Shown: piece by piece, positions 7,701 through 14,508 of the stretch
How positions within the stretch are numbered: the first letter of the stretch is position 1
Layout of the letters: the number at the start of each line of letters is the position of its first letter
Assembly: GCF_014650575.1 (NCBI RefSeq)
Contig: NZ_BMVF01000019.1
Location: forward strand, 62,001 to 126,000
Length of the DNA: 64,000 bases
Direction: 5' to 3'
DNA from: Streptomyces naganishii JCM 4654
GTDB taxonomy: Bacteria > Actinomycetota > Actinomycetes > Streptomycetales > Streptomycetaceae
Position numbers and translations under genes: made by a program
Notes under the pieces: model-generated
What the model saw: the letters and a program-made list of their open reading frames with translations, nothing else
What the model was told of the DNA's origin: nothing
Database searches by the model: none

Positions 7701-8370
7701 CGACGAGCAGCTGCGCGAAACGCGTGAACTCGGCCACGGGTGCGGCGGCGTCCGTGCCCGCGTAGGCGATGGCCTCCATGACCGCCTGGTCGAGCGCGAA
7801 GCGCGCGTGCTTGCGGCTGCTGGTCACGGGCGCCTTGCACTCGACGACCACCCAGGGCAGACCGTTCACGAACAGCACCAGGTCGGGGGTGGCAGCCGCT
7901 GCACCGGGACGTTCCACCCGGAACTGGGAGACGGCCAGGAAGTCGTTGCCGTCCTCGAACCGCCCGTCCCAGTCAACGAGTTGGATGTGCTCCGGGTCGC
8001 CCTTGGTCCAGCCGGGAATGGTCCGGGCGGGAATGCCCTCCCTCAGCAGCCGGGTGACTTCTAAGTTGGCGGTGACTCCCCGACCGGCCGCGCCCTGGCC
8101 GGGGGCGGTGCCGCGTACGCGGGCGAGGACGTGGTCGAGCTGCTGGGCGGTGAGCCAGGAGGTGCCGTCCTCCGGGCGGACGTTGATCCGGGCCACGGCG
8201 TTGCGGAACCGGTCCACGTAGACGACGTCGGTGAACGACTTGCGCCCGGAGTCCTCGGGTCGGGTGGCGGGCTTTCCCGGGGGCGCGCCCCGCAAGTGTT
8301 CCCACCCCATGGCCTCAAGCTGCTCGATCAGCGGCCGTTCGACCTGTACGTATTCCGGCTGTTCCGCCAC
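4798..8370 (-). CDS. hsdR: Type I restriction endonuclease subunit R
   Basis: A 1190-residue translocase/nuclease subunit that pulls and cuts unmethylated DNA together with HsdM and HsdS. The PD-(D/E)xK-like nuclease lies at residues 160-180 (Asp163, Glu177, Lys179 in PDLVLFVNG...VVVECKA). Walker A is HTQGSGKS at 343-350, DEAH at 463-466, and helicase motif III TGTP near 490-493. The length is normal for the long HsdR type. Codon 103 is TTA (bases 8062-8064), the rarest Streptomyces codon, read by the developmentally regulated bldA tRNA. Unusually, the gene is separated from hsdM/hsdS by three regulatory genes, and it has its own likely promoter (8437-8465). Confidence 0.96.
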   Translation of the reverse strand: MAEQPEYVQVERPLIEQLEAMGWEHLRGAPPGKPATRPEDSGRKSFTDVVYVDRFRNAVARINVRPEDGTSWLTAQQLDHVLARVRGTAPGQGAAGRGVTANLEVTRLLREGIPARTIPGWTKGDPEHIQLVDWDGRFEDGNDFLAVSQFRVERPGAAAATPDLVLFVNGLPWVVVECKAPVTSSRKHARFALDQAVMEAIAYAGTDAAAPVAEFTRFAQLLVGTDWTHAELGTVTAEAKHFAPWRTVTPAREAEVKAETGVPEDRELSAQQTLVAGVLRPAHLLTLIKDFTTETRHGSRTVKAVGRFQQFRAVHAIAATLRERHRALDAGEDVHQRGGVVWHTQGSGKSLTMAFLVRHLRSTKDLRGHKVVVVTDRIDLEKQIRRSLAAAEEKIYRSRTVEQARKYLAVDVPDVTLVMLQKARRDDTAWDGREEKLAETPDEQDVVQNHVANPGHDIVVLVDEAHRGHHAWQHARLRAMLPNAVLVGFTGTPILSKARKTTEDVFGGFTDTYTLRDAEIDRAVVPVRYEAHNVRLEVIEKAVLDASFDVEVPADPEQRERVLRKFARRKEVLETPSVIAVKAEHMLRHWARTALPDRFGAQVVTVSRKAAVRYRDALLAARTRLVEEIDELDPDLVHDPGGYETASPQERELLDLLPHRHLLRSIDAAVVISQASSGQTPDPEGWKTWTAKSRQDAYIARFKRGLGDPRAAADDPSWEATTHGRSVDAAYPAGPATSGDPWHADWPGARDDTARTGGDDGPIAFLVVQSMLLTGFDAPVEQVLYLDCPLSGVGLLQAVARTNRLYPYKEWGQIVDYIGVGPELARSLTEYDEAHLRAVYGYQDLSFDHLQPDYEGDQPVRDRMWLETEAAADDRLADLRTQITELLADRGIASLADQQQRDDLLAALADPLLLGEFDELVRDFLTALNAVLPRPAALKYETDARLLGETQYLARQRYLDGRDDFSPRRYGAKVRGLISRHLRVSGIEERIPSVELSAADFMERMDANPDPRTRTDYMRSRLRLHIDARLGADRTLHQRFSARLEEIVRQMGDDFEQAAAALAALRTDVLAAEDGDYVDAGDDRVHDLDRWTEQPVYGLLREAFEETGTPEGLDIVQGALDLTAEIARLVGSQDFVVLVDTQIRVRRELRVYLEKDLHMDWAWGGPLAGHLVELARERHADFLRYRRRTE

Positions 8371-8405
8371 CGGCTCCCCTTGCCCCGCCCGTTGCCGTAC
8401 GCACC

Positions 8406-8423
8406 GTTCACCTCGTCGTGAAC
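8406..8423. promoter_or_regulatory. Inverted repeat in the hsdR leader
   Basis: GTTCAC at 8406-8411 and GTGAAC at 8418-8423 form a perfect 6-bp inverted repeat around a 6-base spacer. It lies just downstream of the predicted hsdR transcription start and about 36 bases before the ATG at 8370. A bound repressor here would block hsdR transcription. It could also be coincidental, because the arms are short. Confidence 0.4.
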
Positions 8424-8436
8424 AGAGGCGCGGATC

Positions 8437-8465
8437 AGCCTACCCGCGCGGGTGGTTGACGTCAG
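8437..8465 (-). promoter_or_regulatory. Predicted hsdR promoter
   Basis: Read on the minus strand: CTGACG (8465-8460), a 17-base spacer, then TAGGCT (8442-8437). This is a good match to the Streptomyces HrdB consensus (TTGACN, 16-18 bases, TAGAPuT). The predicted start near 8430 gives a leader of about 60 bases. It shows that hsdR need not depend on the hsdM/hsdS transcript. Confidence 0.55.
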
Positions 8466-8530
8466 GAGGAGCGTGAGTGAGGTGGCATATCCGGCCAACC
8501 GGCTTGTGGGGCATGGGATGGGCAGTCGTG

Positions 8531-8567
8531 GAACCGTGAACACTTGCGCGGCAAGTGTTCACGGTTC
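8531..8567. terminator. 17-bp perfect hairpin after the HATPase gene
   Basis: GAACCGTGAACACTTGC at 8531-8547 pairs perfectly with 8551-8567 around a 3-base loop (GCG). It lies 22 bases beyond the stop of the minus-strand HATPase gene, so it probably terminates that transcript before hsdR. The stem contains the GTGAAC/GTTCAC core seen in the hsdR leader repeat, so a protein-binding role cannot be excluded. Confidence 0.65.
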
Positions 8568-8589
8568 TCTGGTGGGCCGGGGCGGCCGT

Positions 8590-9156
8590 TCAGGCCGCGA
8601 GCACCGGCAGTGCGGGCGGTCTCGGCGCGACGCCGTCGCCGGTGCCGCCGCCGGGCGGCGGATCACCTCCGCCGAGCACCAGCTCGAACCAGATGGTCTT
8701 GCCGCCCACCCCGAACAGCGGCTCCCCGAGGCTGCATCCGCCCCACGCGTCGGCCAACAGGTCGAGGATCAGCAGCCCTCGGCCGCGCTCGGCGTCCGGC
8801 CGGTCCTGCGCCAACGGCACGGGAAAGACGGGACAGGTGTCCATCACGCTGACTCGCAGGACCGGGTTCGTCCAGCACAGTCGCACGGTGGCGGGTCCGA
8901 GCGAGTAGCGGACGGCATTGGTGGTCAGCTCGGAGGTGAGCAGTTCCGCCCGGTCGGTGAACTCCCCGAGTCCGTGCGCACCGAGCACGGCTTTGAGCGT
9001 CGTACGTGCCACGGCCGGCCCGCGCGGGTCACGGGGGAAGTGCAGCTCGTACTCCCAGGGTTCGGTGAAGGGGATGAGGGGTGGGGCGGGGACGACGGGG
9101 TCGTCCCGGCGGAGCGGTTCGGGGGTCTGCTCGTGTTCCGGTTCCGCGTTCTTCAC
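8590..9156 (-). CDS. RsbW/SpoIIAB-like ATP-binding regulatory protein
   Basis: A 188-residue protein with a GHKL HATPase_c_2 domain. The N box is LLTSELTTNAVRYS (residues about 67-80), the G1 region is VSVMDTCP, and the G2-like stretch is ERGRGLLILDLLADAWG. A Pro/Gly-rich tail follows. Relatives are anti-sigma factors and serine kinases or, in Streptomyces, partners of WhiJ-like XRE/DUF397 proteins. It is divergent from just such a pair at 9498-10553, the common Streptomyces trio. Its presence between hsdS and hsdR suggests control of the restriction locus, but this is inferred from position only. Confidence 0.85.
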   Translation of the reverse strand: MKNAEPEHEQTPEPLRRDDPVVPAPPLIPFTEPWEYELHFPRDPRGPAVARTTLKAVLGAHGLGEFTDRAELLTSELTTNAVRYSLGPATVRLCWTNPVLRVSVMDTCPVFPVPLAQDRPDAERGRGLLILDLLADAWGGCSLGEPLFGVGGKTIWFELVLGGGDPPPGGGTGDGVAPRPPALPVLAA

Positions 9157-9497
9157 GCGTCACCTCCTTGTGCGGGTTCGCGGTGCGACGGTCACGGTGT
9201 CGGTTCGTTGAGGTCGGTCGGTGTGCTGTCCCGTACGGCGCCGCCCACGGCATGGGCCGAGTCCATGGCACCCAGCGGTGGCCTGCCGCCGACCCCATGT
9301 CCCGTCGGGCCCGGTACGGGAATGGGGCGGGCGGTGCGCTTCCGCCGGAGGGGTACGCAGTGGTGGCGTGGATCACACGCTAGCGCGTCGACTAAAACGC
9401 GTGCTACTAGCTTCACTAAAACGGGTTCTATTTCGGATACCGATGGACGCAGAGCCCAGGTGATCGGCAAACTGTCCGCGCGAGCGAGGAGTTGTTC
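9157..9497. promoter_or_regulatory. Divergent promoter region with two TANAACNNGTTNTA-like operators
   Basis: A 341-base spacer between the HATPase gene and the XRE gene with no gene in it. It is locally A+T-richer near 9380-9450. Two 14-bp near-palindromes lie there 24 bp apart: TAAAACGCGTGCTA at 9393-9406 (one arm imperfect) and TAAAACGGGTTCTA at 9417-9430. Both fit TA-N-AAC-NN-GTT-N-TA. Position and symmetry suggest operators for the adjacent XRE protein, controlling the XRE-DUF397 pair and possibly the divergent HATPase gene. Confidence 0.5.
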
Positions 9498-10349
9498 ATG
9501 GCACCACGGCAACAGCCGAGCATCCGTCAGCGCCGGTTCGGGGCCGAACTGCGACGGCTGCGCGAAGCCGCCGGCATGGCCGCACCTGCGGCCGCGACAC
9601 GGCTCGGCGCGGACCGCACGATGATTTCGAACATCGAGTCGGGCCGATTCGGCATCAGCGAGGAGCGGCTACGGCGACTCGCGAGCATCTACGAGTGCAA
9701 CGACCCTGACCTGATCGACGCCTTGGCCACGATGACAGGCGGCCGCCCCAAGGGCTGGTGGGACGAGTACCAGGGAAAGATTCCGCCGGACTTCCTCGAC
9801 GTGGCGGAGTTGGAGTACCACGCCACCAGTCTCAGAACCCTTCAGACCGCCCACATCCCGGGCATCTTCCAGACAGAAGATCATGCCCGAGCCCTGTTCG
9901 ATCTGTTCGTACCAGCACTCCCCCGCCTGGAAGTGGAACTGCGAGTAGCGCAGCGACTCGGCCGTCACACCGTGGTGGCGGACAGCCCCCGGGTGCCGTA
10001 CGTGGGATACGTCCATGAGGCAGCCCTACGCATGCGGATCGGAGGACGGCACGTGGCCAAGGCACAACTGAACAGGCTGCTCGAGGAAAGCGAACGCGAC
10101 AACGTCCGGCTGCTCGTCATCCCCTTCACGGCAGAGGGCTTCCCCATGGCCGGGGACACCGTGATGTACGCGTCAGCACCGAACCCGCACCTGGACACCG
10201 TGCAGGTGGACTCCCCCATCGGCGCGGTCTTCTTCGACTCCCCCACCCATCTGGCCAACTTCCGAACACGGCTGGACTTGGTCGAACAGGTGGCGTTGAA
10301 TCCGAGGAAATCGAGGGACCTCCTCCTCGAAATCATCGGCGATCTGTAA
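9498..10349 (+). CDS. XRE-family regulator with DUF5753 domain (WhiJ-like)
   Basis: A 283-residue protein. The N-terminal Cro/C1 helix-turn-helix covers about residues 10-65 (RFGAELRRLREAAGM, DRTMISNIESGRFG). The DUF5753 domain follows to the C-terminus, including EYHATSLRTLQTAHIPGIFQT and AQLNRLLE...VRLLVIPF. This is the standard architecture of Streptomyces WhiJ-like regulators, which act with a DUF397 partner. ATG 9498 was chosen over TTG 9492 because GAGGAG at 9484-9490 is well spaced from it. It is followed at once by the DUF397 gene. The trio splits a type I restriction locus, which is unusual. Confidence 0.9.
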   Translation: MAPRQQPSIRQRRFGAELRRLREAAGMAAPAAATRLGADRTMISNIESGRFGISEERLRRLASIYECNDPDLIDALATMTGGRPKGWWDEYQGKIPPDFLDVAELEYHATSLRTLQTAHIPGIFQTEDHARALFDLFVPALPRLEVELRVAQRLGRHTVVADSPRVPYVGYVHEAALRMRIGGRHVAKAQLNRLLEESERDNVRLLVIPFTAEGFPMAGDTVMYASAPNPHLDTVQVDSPIGAVFFDSPTHLANFRTRLDLVEQVALNPRKSRDLLLEIIGDL

Positions 10350-10361
10350 GAGGTGCCACCT

Positions 10362-10553
10362 TTGTCCGAGTTGAAGTGGTTCAAGTCCTCCTTCTCAGAG
10401 GCGTCCGGCAACGCCTGCGTGGAGATTGCCATCTCCGACGAGGACGGCGACGTAGCGATACGCAACAGCACCTGCCCACAGCTGACCATCAGAACCAGTC
10501 GCGCCGCGTTCGCCGCCCTGGTCACTCACCTACGCACGACCTCACCAGGCTGA
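10362..10553 (+). CDS. DUF397 small acidic partner protein
   Basis: A 63-residue DUF397 protein: it begins SELKWFKSSFSEASGNACVE and contains VAIRNS and AAFAALVTHLR, the family hallmarks. In studied cases such proteins act as antagonists or partners of the neighbouring XRE/DUF5753 protein. I prefer TTG at 10362, because the AAGAGG at 10348-10353 is 8 bases upstream and the family normally begins near SELKW. GTG at 10353 would overlap that site. The last 28 bases overlap the 3' end of hsdS on the other strand. Confidence 0.85.
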   Translation: MSELKWFKSSFSEASGNACVEIAISDEDGDVAIRNSTCPQLTIRTSRAAFAALVTHLRTTSPG

Positions 10554-11779
10554 CCGGAGACGGCTCTGCCACTCAGAAGATCCTCCAGAAGCCCTTGTTG
10601 GATAACGCGGAACTTGGACAACTGGCGATCCACCGCAGCAACACGAGACCGAACCGAACGAATCGGACCGAGTAGTTTCGCCTGCTCAGTGAGCGACGGT
10701 ACCGGGACCAGCATGTGCTTGACCTGAGTGGAATTGATAGAGGCGAGGTTCGTCGTTTGCTTACCGACCCGCTGGAAATAGGCACGGCCGGCATCGGACG
10801 AGGTGTACAACGAGAGGAACTCCGACGACATCTCCGCTCCGCACCGCACCCGGAAGACGTGATTCTGATGCAAGCACTGGTCGATACGCCCATCCCAAAC
10901 CGCACCCCGGCCCAACTTGTCCAGATCTCCGCCTTCCGTCAAGAGCAGGTCGCCCTTGCGTAGCGCGAAGCGCTCGTATTGCGAGCGGAGAATGCGCACC
11001 CGCTTCAGGTCAGCCGTGTCGATCCTTCCGTCCAGTACGTTTGCGACACGCAGGTAGGGAAGTTCTACAGTCCCCTCTCCCACCGGTTCGGAGCCCAGTG
11101 TCACACCAGCGGCAACCGTTGCGATCGACTCCAGGCGAGCAGTGGGCCAACGTGAGCCCATGTCGGCGAATACTTCAACAGCCAAAGAGGCCTCAGTGAC
11201 CCTGAACTTGGCCCGCAGACGCTCCAACGCCGCGATCCGCCGCTCCACCACCGCATGAGCAGCGACGATGCTGCGCTGTTCAGCTTCATCAAGATCAGGA
11301 AAAGGAACTTCCTCAAGCAACTTTGAGTTAATCGTGTACAGCCCCGAACTCGTGGCACAACGCGTCATCCAGTATGAGCGTACATACGGCGAGTTGAGCC
11401 AGAGAACTGCGAACTCGGGAACGGCCCCGGTGAAGCGCAACCTGTACAAATGATTCTGGTACAGAAGCCCAGAATGCTCATCAGTCACGATAGCCGCTCG
11501 TCCGATCTGTCCCGGATCTGCGTGGCCCTCCACCACTAGGACATCACCGCGAGCCAGTTCGTATCGGGGACGGTCCTGTTTCTGCTCCTCAAGCGTGGCG
11601 ATGTCCGAGGTGTCGATCCAACCTTTACGCACGTTGGCCACCCGGAGATATCCACTGGCATGCCTCTTGGGTACTCGATGAGGACCCAATGTGATACCAG
11701 CGAGGACAGGTTTCGTGACGTGCTTCAACGGCACACAGAGTTCGGCCAGCCGACCCGGCAGGAAGACGTCATCGCGCAT
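10526..11779 (-). CDS. hsdS: Type I restriction-modification specificity subunit S
   Basis: A 417-residue DNA-recognition subunit with two target-recognition domains. The internal repeat is clear: GYLRVANVRKGWIDTSDI near residue 43 and PYLRVANVLDGRIDTADL near residue 245. Each repeat ends in a helical spacer (VVERRIAALERLRAKFRVTEASL; RSVRSRVAAVDRQLSKFRVIQQGL). The two recognition domains would read a bipartite target. The sequence is visibly less G+C-biased than its neighbours, as expected for a diversifying specificity gene. Its start overlaps the hsdM stop by 11 bases, so the two are translationally coupled. It ends tail-to-tail with the DUF397 gene. Confidence 0.95.
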   Translation of the reverse strand: MRDDVFLPGRLAELCVPLKHVTKPVLAGITLGPHRVPKRHASGYLRVANVRKGWIDTSDIATLEEQKQDRPRYELARGDVLVVEGHADPGQIGRAAIVTDEHSGLLYQNHLYRLRFTGAVPEFAVLWLNSPYVRSYWMTRCATSSGLYTINSKLLEEVPFPDLDEAEQRSIVAAHAVVERRIAALERLRAKFRVTEASLAVEVFADMGSRWPTARLESIATVAAGVTLGSEPVGEGTVELPYLRVANVLDGRIDTADLKRVRILRSQYERFALRKGDLLLTEGGDLDKLGRGAVWDGRIDQCLHQNHVFRVRCGAEMSSEFLSLYTSSDAGRAYFQRVGKQTTNLASINSTQVKHMLVPVPSLTEQAKLLGPIRSVRSRVAAVDRQLSKFRVIQQGLLEDLLSGRAVSGQPGEVVRR

Positions 11780-14402
11780 AGCCGAGCTCCTTCAGCCACG
11801 CCCCGAACTCCTCCGCCGCACCGTCGCTGTCCGCCTCCAGCTCCGCCAGCGACACCGCGTACTTCTCGGCCCAGCGGCCGAAGTCCACGACCAGCTCGCG
11901 ACGGCCCGTAGCCGACATCGCCTCCAGGCGAGTGGAGAGGCCCTCGCCGAGGACCTCAAGAACAACACGCTGTCCGCCGTCCTCGGCCTTGGCCATCTCG
12001 GCCGCCGCCTTCAGCTCCGGCAGGAACTTCGTGTCGAAGGCCGACCGGCGCTTCGAGGCCGCCGTGCGCTCCTTGCGGCGTTGGGTGACCACATTCTCCA
12101 GGGCAGCCATTTCCTCAGGGCCGACCGCCTCGGCTTCCGCACCCTCCGGCTCGGAGGTCTCTTCCTCCTCCTCGCCCGCGTCCGCATCCGAGGCCGCAGT
12201 CCCCTGCGCCTCCGCCAGCCTGGCCACCGCCTCCTTGTACGCCGCGTCCGCCTCCGCCAGCGCCGCGTCCGCTCGGGCGACCTCTGCCAGGAACTCCGGG
12301 ATGAGGGACCGTACGACCGGCTCGTCCAGCGCGCGGCGCTTGTCCGCTGTGGTGACCGTGGACTTGGAGCGGCCACGGCGCGGACGACCGCCCTCGCTCT
12401 CCTCCTCGTCGGGGACCACCGGGTTGACCATGGTCTCCACGGTCTCCACCCAGCCGTCGAGCACCCGCTCGTATCCTCCGGCCGCCAGCGCTTTCACGTC
12501 GTACCGCGCGGAGGACCACCAGTCGGCGACGATCCCGTCCGTCTCGTACCGGTCCAGGATGCCGACCGGCTCGATCGCCGCCCGGAAGCCGGCGACCAGC
12601 CGCTCCCGCAACCGCATCGGCTGCCGGTCCACGCTTAGGTTCGAGAAATGCTCGGCCTGCTCGGCCCACCACTTCTCGTACGCCTCACCCAGCTCGCGCT
12701 CCTTCGCCGCCGCGAGGACCGGAATGCGCTCGGCTGTCGCGTCCGGTCCCTCGGGCAGGAAGTCGACGTAGTCCTCGTCGTCCGCTCGTGCCGCGAAGAG
12801 GGACGACAGGTCCACGCCGTAGGCCCCGAAGGCCTCCGTCTTCGTGTCGATCTCCGCCTTCGGCACCCCGCCGTACAGGTGAGCGCGCACATCCTGCGGC
12901 TCCACGGCCGGCGAGTTGTCGACCCAGCGGCGGATGTTGAGGTTGCAGTCGGCGGCCAGCAGGTCGTCCCTGCTGACGACGCGCGAGTAGCCGTCGATCG
13001 GAGTCCAGTCGCGGTAGACGGTGACGATCTTCTCGACGTGCTCGGGGCCGAGGACGTTCTGGTTCTTGCCCGGCCGGTACTCGCGGTCGGCGTTGATGAA
13101 GAGGACGTTGCCCTGCCGGTCGCCGTGCTTGCGGTGCGGCTTGCGCAGGATCAGGATGCAGGCCGGGATGCCGGTGCCGTAGAAGAGGTTCGGGCCGAGG
13201 CCGATCACCGCCTCGACGCAGTCGTCCTTCAGCAACTCCCTGCGAATGTCGCGTTCCTTGCCGCCCCGGAACAGCACACCGTGCGGCATGACGGTGGCGG
13301 CGACGCCGTCATGCTCCAGCACAGAGATCATGTGCTGGACGAACATCAAGTCGGCCTTCTTGCCCGTTTCCGGCGCCCAGCCCCACTTCATCCGGGTGCC
13401 GTGCGCCTCCTCGGCCTTCTCGACCTCGTCCTTGTCGTAGGGGAGGGAGAAGGGCGGGTTCGACAGCACTTTGGTGAAAGTCCGCAGCCGCTTGCTGCCT
13501 GGCCGCCAGTGCAGCGGCTCGGTGAGGGTGTCGCCGAGCTGGAGATCGAACTCGCGGATGCCGTGCAGCACCATGTTCATGCTGGCCATGGACCAGGAAG
13601 GGCCGTTCTTGTCCTGTCCGTTGACCGACAGCAGCTGCGGGTCCTCGCCATGCTCCTCGACGTGTTCCCGTGCTGCGATCAGCATGCCGCCCGAACCCGC
13701 GCATGGGTCGTAGACCGATTCCCGCTCCTTCGGGTCCACGAGCCGGACCATCATCCGCACGACCTCGCGCGGGGTGTAGAACTCGCCGCCACGCTGCCCC
13801 GCCGAGTCCGCGAAGCGGCCGAGCAGGTACTCGTACGCGGCGCCGAGCATGTCCGGGAACTCGAAGTCCTCGTTGCGCAGCCGGTAGAGGCTGAAGTGCC
13901 GGATCAGTGCACGCAGTTCAACCGCCGTGAAACGGGACTTGGTGCCGACCGTGTCGTTGAAGGAGATGTGGGAGGTGACGCCCGCCAGCCGTTCGTTGGA
14001 GCCGGTGAGCGCCGCCAGCGCCTGGTCGAGCCCTTGGCCCACATGCTCGGTGAGACCGGAGATGCCGGGCTCCGGCTCCGGGATCGGGCCGCCCTTCTCC
14101 AGGGGCTCGTGGTACTTGTGGGGGCCCTTCCACCAGCGTGCCTTCTGGGGCACGTAGAAGACGCGGGGGTAGCTCTCGGGGTCATTGGCGCGGGCAAGGG
14201 CGTCCTTCTCGTCCTTGCCCGGCTTGTCGAGTTCCGCGCGGTAGATCCGTTCCCACTCCGGCTGGAACTCGTCCGAGGAACGCTTCAGGAAGAGCATTCC
14301 GAAGATGTAGTCCCGGTACTCGGAGGCGTCCATCCGGCCACGCAGAATGTCGGCGGCCGAGAACAAATGCCGTTCGAGCTGGGGCAGGGTCAGTCTGGCC
14401 AC
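11769..14402 (-). CDS. hsdM: Type I restriction-modification DNA methyltransferase subunit M
   Basis: An 877-residue N6-adenine methyltransferase. The N-terminal HsdM_N helical domain begins LPQLERHLFSAADILRGRMD. The S-adenosylmethionine motif DPCAGSGG is at 232-239 and the catalytic NPPF at 315-318. It is much longer than the usual 500-550 residues. The extra C-terminal part contains basic RRGRSKST, helical Ala/Glu/Arg-rich segments and an acidic patch (DADAGEEEEETSEPEGAEAE), probably coiled coil. It is coupled to hsdS by an 11-base overlap. A likely promoter lies 45 bases upstream. It modifies host DNA at the HsdS-defined site. Confidence 0.95.
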   Translation of the reverse strand: MARLTLPQLERHLFSAADILRGRMDASEYRDYIFGMLFLKRSSDEFQPEWERIYRAELDKPGKDEKDALARANDPESYPRVFYVPQKARWWKGPHKYHEPLEKGGPIPEPEPGISGLTEHVGQGLDQALAALTGSNERLAGVTSHISFNDTVGTKSRFTAVELRALIRHFSLYRLRNEDFEFPDMLGAAYEYLLGRFADSAGQRGGEFYTPREVVRMMVRLVDPKERESVYDPCAGSGGMLIAAREHVEEHGEDPQLLSVNGQDKNGPSWSMASMNMVLHGIREFDLQLGDTLTEPLHWRPGSKRLRTFTKVLSNPPFSLPYDKDEVEKAEEAHGTRMKWGWAPETGKKADLMFVQHMISVLEHDGVAATVMPHGVLFRGGKERDIRRELLKDDCVEAVIGLGPNLFYGTGIPACILILRKPHRKHGDRQGNVLFINADREYRPGKNQNVLGPEHVEKIVTVYRDWTPIDGYSRVVSRDDLLAADCNLNIRRWVDNSPAVEPQDVRAHLYGGVPKAEIDTKTEAFGAYGVDLSSLFAARADDEDYVDFLPEGPDATAERIPVLAAAKERELGEAYEKWWAEQAEHFSNLSVDRQPMRLRERLVAGFRAAIEPVGILDRYETDGIVADWWSSARYDVKALAAGGYERVLDGWVETVETMVNPVVPDEEESEGGRPRRGRSKSTVTTADKRRALDEPVVRSLIPEFLAEVARADAALAEADAAYKEAVARLAEAQGTAASDADAGEEEEETSEPEGAEAEAVGPEEMAALENVVTQRRKERTAASKRRSAFDTKFLPELKAAAEMAKAEDGGQRVVLEVLGEGLSTRLEAMSATGRRELVVDFGRWAEKYAVSLAELEADSDGAAEEFGAWLKELGYAR

Positions 14403-14508
14403 GGACCGGTCCTTCGTGCGCCGTCGGGATTCGAGAGAACCCCGGCAGCCTAGTCCGGTCGGTCGGCCCGTAAGAAATCGCCTGTCGGACCGCGGACGAT
14501 TCCCGGCC
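14403..14508 (-). promoter_or_regulatory. Probable hsdM promoter region
   Basis: This 106-base gap between the RloB-like gene and hsdM holds a TAGGCT -10-like hexamer on the minus strand (14452-14447), 45 bases before the hsdM ATG. The -35 side is weak (a TTCTTA sequence 18 bases upstream). It suggests hsdM-hsdS can be transcribed apart from the upstream ATPase/RloB pair, although read-through is also possible. Confidence 0.35.

Noticed and set aside
12648..14453. A 601-codon plus-strand frame antisense to hsdM
   Set aside because: HsdM has clear methyltransferase motifs in the same DNA; the antisense product has no recognisable domain.
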